A DNA stretch of 6,944 nt from an uncultured Bacilli bacterium (lineage in GTDB: Bacteria; Bacillota_I; Bacilli_A; RF39; UBA660). The notes beneath the pieces were generated by a model, which saw nothing but the letters and a program-made list of their open reading frames with translations, had not been told where the DNA came from and ran no database searches. The stretch covers positions 1 through 6,944 of the forward strand of contig CANPXY010000061.1 of assembly GCA_947587115.1 (NCBI GenBank), written 5' to 3'. Every line of letters begins with the position of its first letter. The first letter of the stretch is position 1. The position numbers and the translations under genes were made by a program. This document shows positions 6,770 through 6,944 of the stretch, in pieces.

Positions 6770-6831
6770 TTATTTAGGAACATTTGATGTGAGTGTCGTT
6801 CTCCGATCTTGAAAAAGAAAGGAGGGATACA

Positions 6832-6924
6832 ATGAAGAAAAGAACTTTTATTGTAAAAGTCCTTCATCTTATTGCTATCATTTTATTACTCCTTACCTTA
6901 TTGGTAATAGCAATAAAAATATGA
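6832..6924 (+). CDS. 30-residue hydrophobic peptide, candidate type I toxin
   Basis: The ORF encodes a basic start (MKKRTFIVK) followed by a single hydrophobic helix of about 20 residues, ending in K-I before TGA 6922-6924. That layout would insert one helix into the membrane. AAAGGAGG (6818-6825), 6 bases before ATG, is the strongest ribosome binding site in the window, and a strong promoter lies upstream, so expression seems intended despite the length. The surrounding RNA is unusually structured: 5'-3' pairing (6785-6799 with 6921-6934), a perfect 7-bp hairpin at 6844-6860, a 10-bp repeat TTATTGCTAT (6869-6878) with ATAGCAATAA (6907-6916), and CTCCTT (6889-6894), complementary to the ribosome binding site core. 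These features suggest a type I toxin controlled by RNA. I do not recognise the peptide family. A signal-like leader peptide or a small membrane modulator are alternatives. Any terminator lies beyond the window. Confidence 0.6.
   Translation: MKKRTFIVKVLHLIAIILLLLTLLVIAIKI
6844..6860 (-). terminator. Possible weak terminator of an antisense RNA
   Basis: On the minus strand, ACTTTTA, loop CAA and TAAAAGT are followed by TCTTTTCTTC. The stem is AU-rich with one C-G pair, so it is weak. It could end a short RNA started from TTGAGT (6931-6926) and TATTAC (6909-6904), which would overlap the small ORF. It may equally be only structure in the plus-strand message. Confidence 0.25.
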
Positions 6925-6944
6925 CACTCAATCAGCATTGATCG

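Larger units (their letters stand above)
6785..6934 (+). other. Long-range inverted repeat enclosing the small ORF
   Basis: Bases 6785-6799 in the leader can pair with 6921-6934 at and after the stop codon. This gives 14 pairs, made up of TGAT, a bulged G at 6789, TGAGTGTC perfectly matched, one G-U and one closing A-U. Joining the two ends of a short mRNA in this way is a known feature of several type I toxin transcripts, where it holds the message in an untranslated form. Confidence 0.6.

Noticed and set aside
1..6944. CRISPR arrays, tRNA or rRNA genes, and insertion sequences
   Set aside because: No regularly spaced direct repeats, no cloverleaf-like or rRNA-like stretches and no transposase motifs were seen on either strand.

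Overview
The window comes from a low-GC, endospore-forming member of the Bacillota (Firmicutes). The evidence is a GerA-type germinant receptor operon, AT-rich codons, strong GGAGG/GAGGTGAT ribosome binding sites, sigma-A-like promoters and tight A-tract/stem/U-tract terminators. Erysipelotrichia/Turicibacter-like Bacilli would fit, but that placement is a guess.

Layout. (1) Positions 2-2685, plus strand: the end of a germinant receptor operon in the order A (partial), C, B, as in the gerK operon of Bacillus subtilis. (2) A perfect 12-bp inverted repeat at 2671-2699 ends this operon and the one facing it; the two convergent stop codons overlap in its loop. (3) Positions 3976-2682, minus strand: a two-gene module with a three-helix, holin-like membrane protein translationally coupled (ATGA overlap) to an M23 endopeptidase with an SH3b-like domain and no signal peptide. 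It looks like a phage lysis cassette with no other phage genes in view. (4) Positions 4997-4058, minus strand: a two-gene operon of unrecognised membrane proteins with a clear promoter (TTGAAA-17-TATAGT, extended -10) and a GNRA-loop terminator. (5) Positions 6450-5083, minus strand: a membrane-anchored NagZ-type GH3 beta-N-acetylglucosaminidase with its own promoter and terminator. (6) Positions 6451-6831: mostly non-coding, with the nagZ promoter, a possible gene remnant, an imperfect hairpin and a strong rightward promoter. (7) Positions 6832-6924, plus strand: a 30-codon ORF for a single hydrophobic helix behind a very strong ribosome binding site.

How the parts may work together. Three modules act on spores or peptidoglycan: the germinant receptor, the holin-like/endopeptidase pair and NagZ. 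The lysis-like pair beside a germination operon could be a prophage remnant or a host-adopted system, for example for mother-cell lysis; the sequence does not decide.

The most striking unexplained item is the small ORF at the right edge. The DNA before it can form 14 base pairs with the DNA around and just after its stop codon, and its coding sequence holds a perfect complement of its own Shine-Dalgarno core plus two further inverted repeats. That architecture, with a tiny K-rich-then-hydrophobic peptide, is what is expected of a type I toxin mRNA, although I do not recognise the peptide family.
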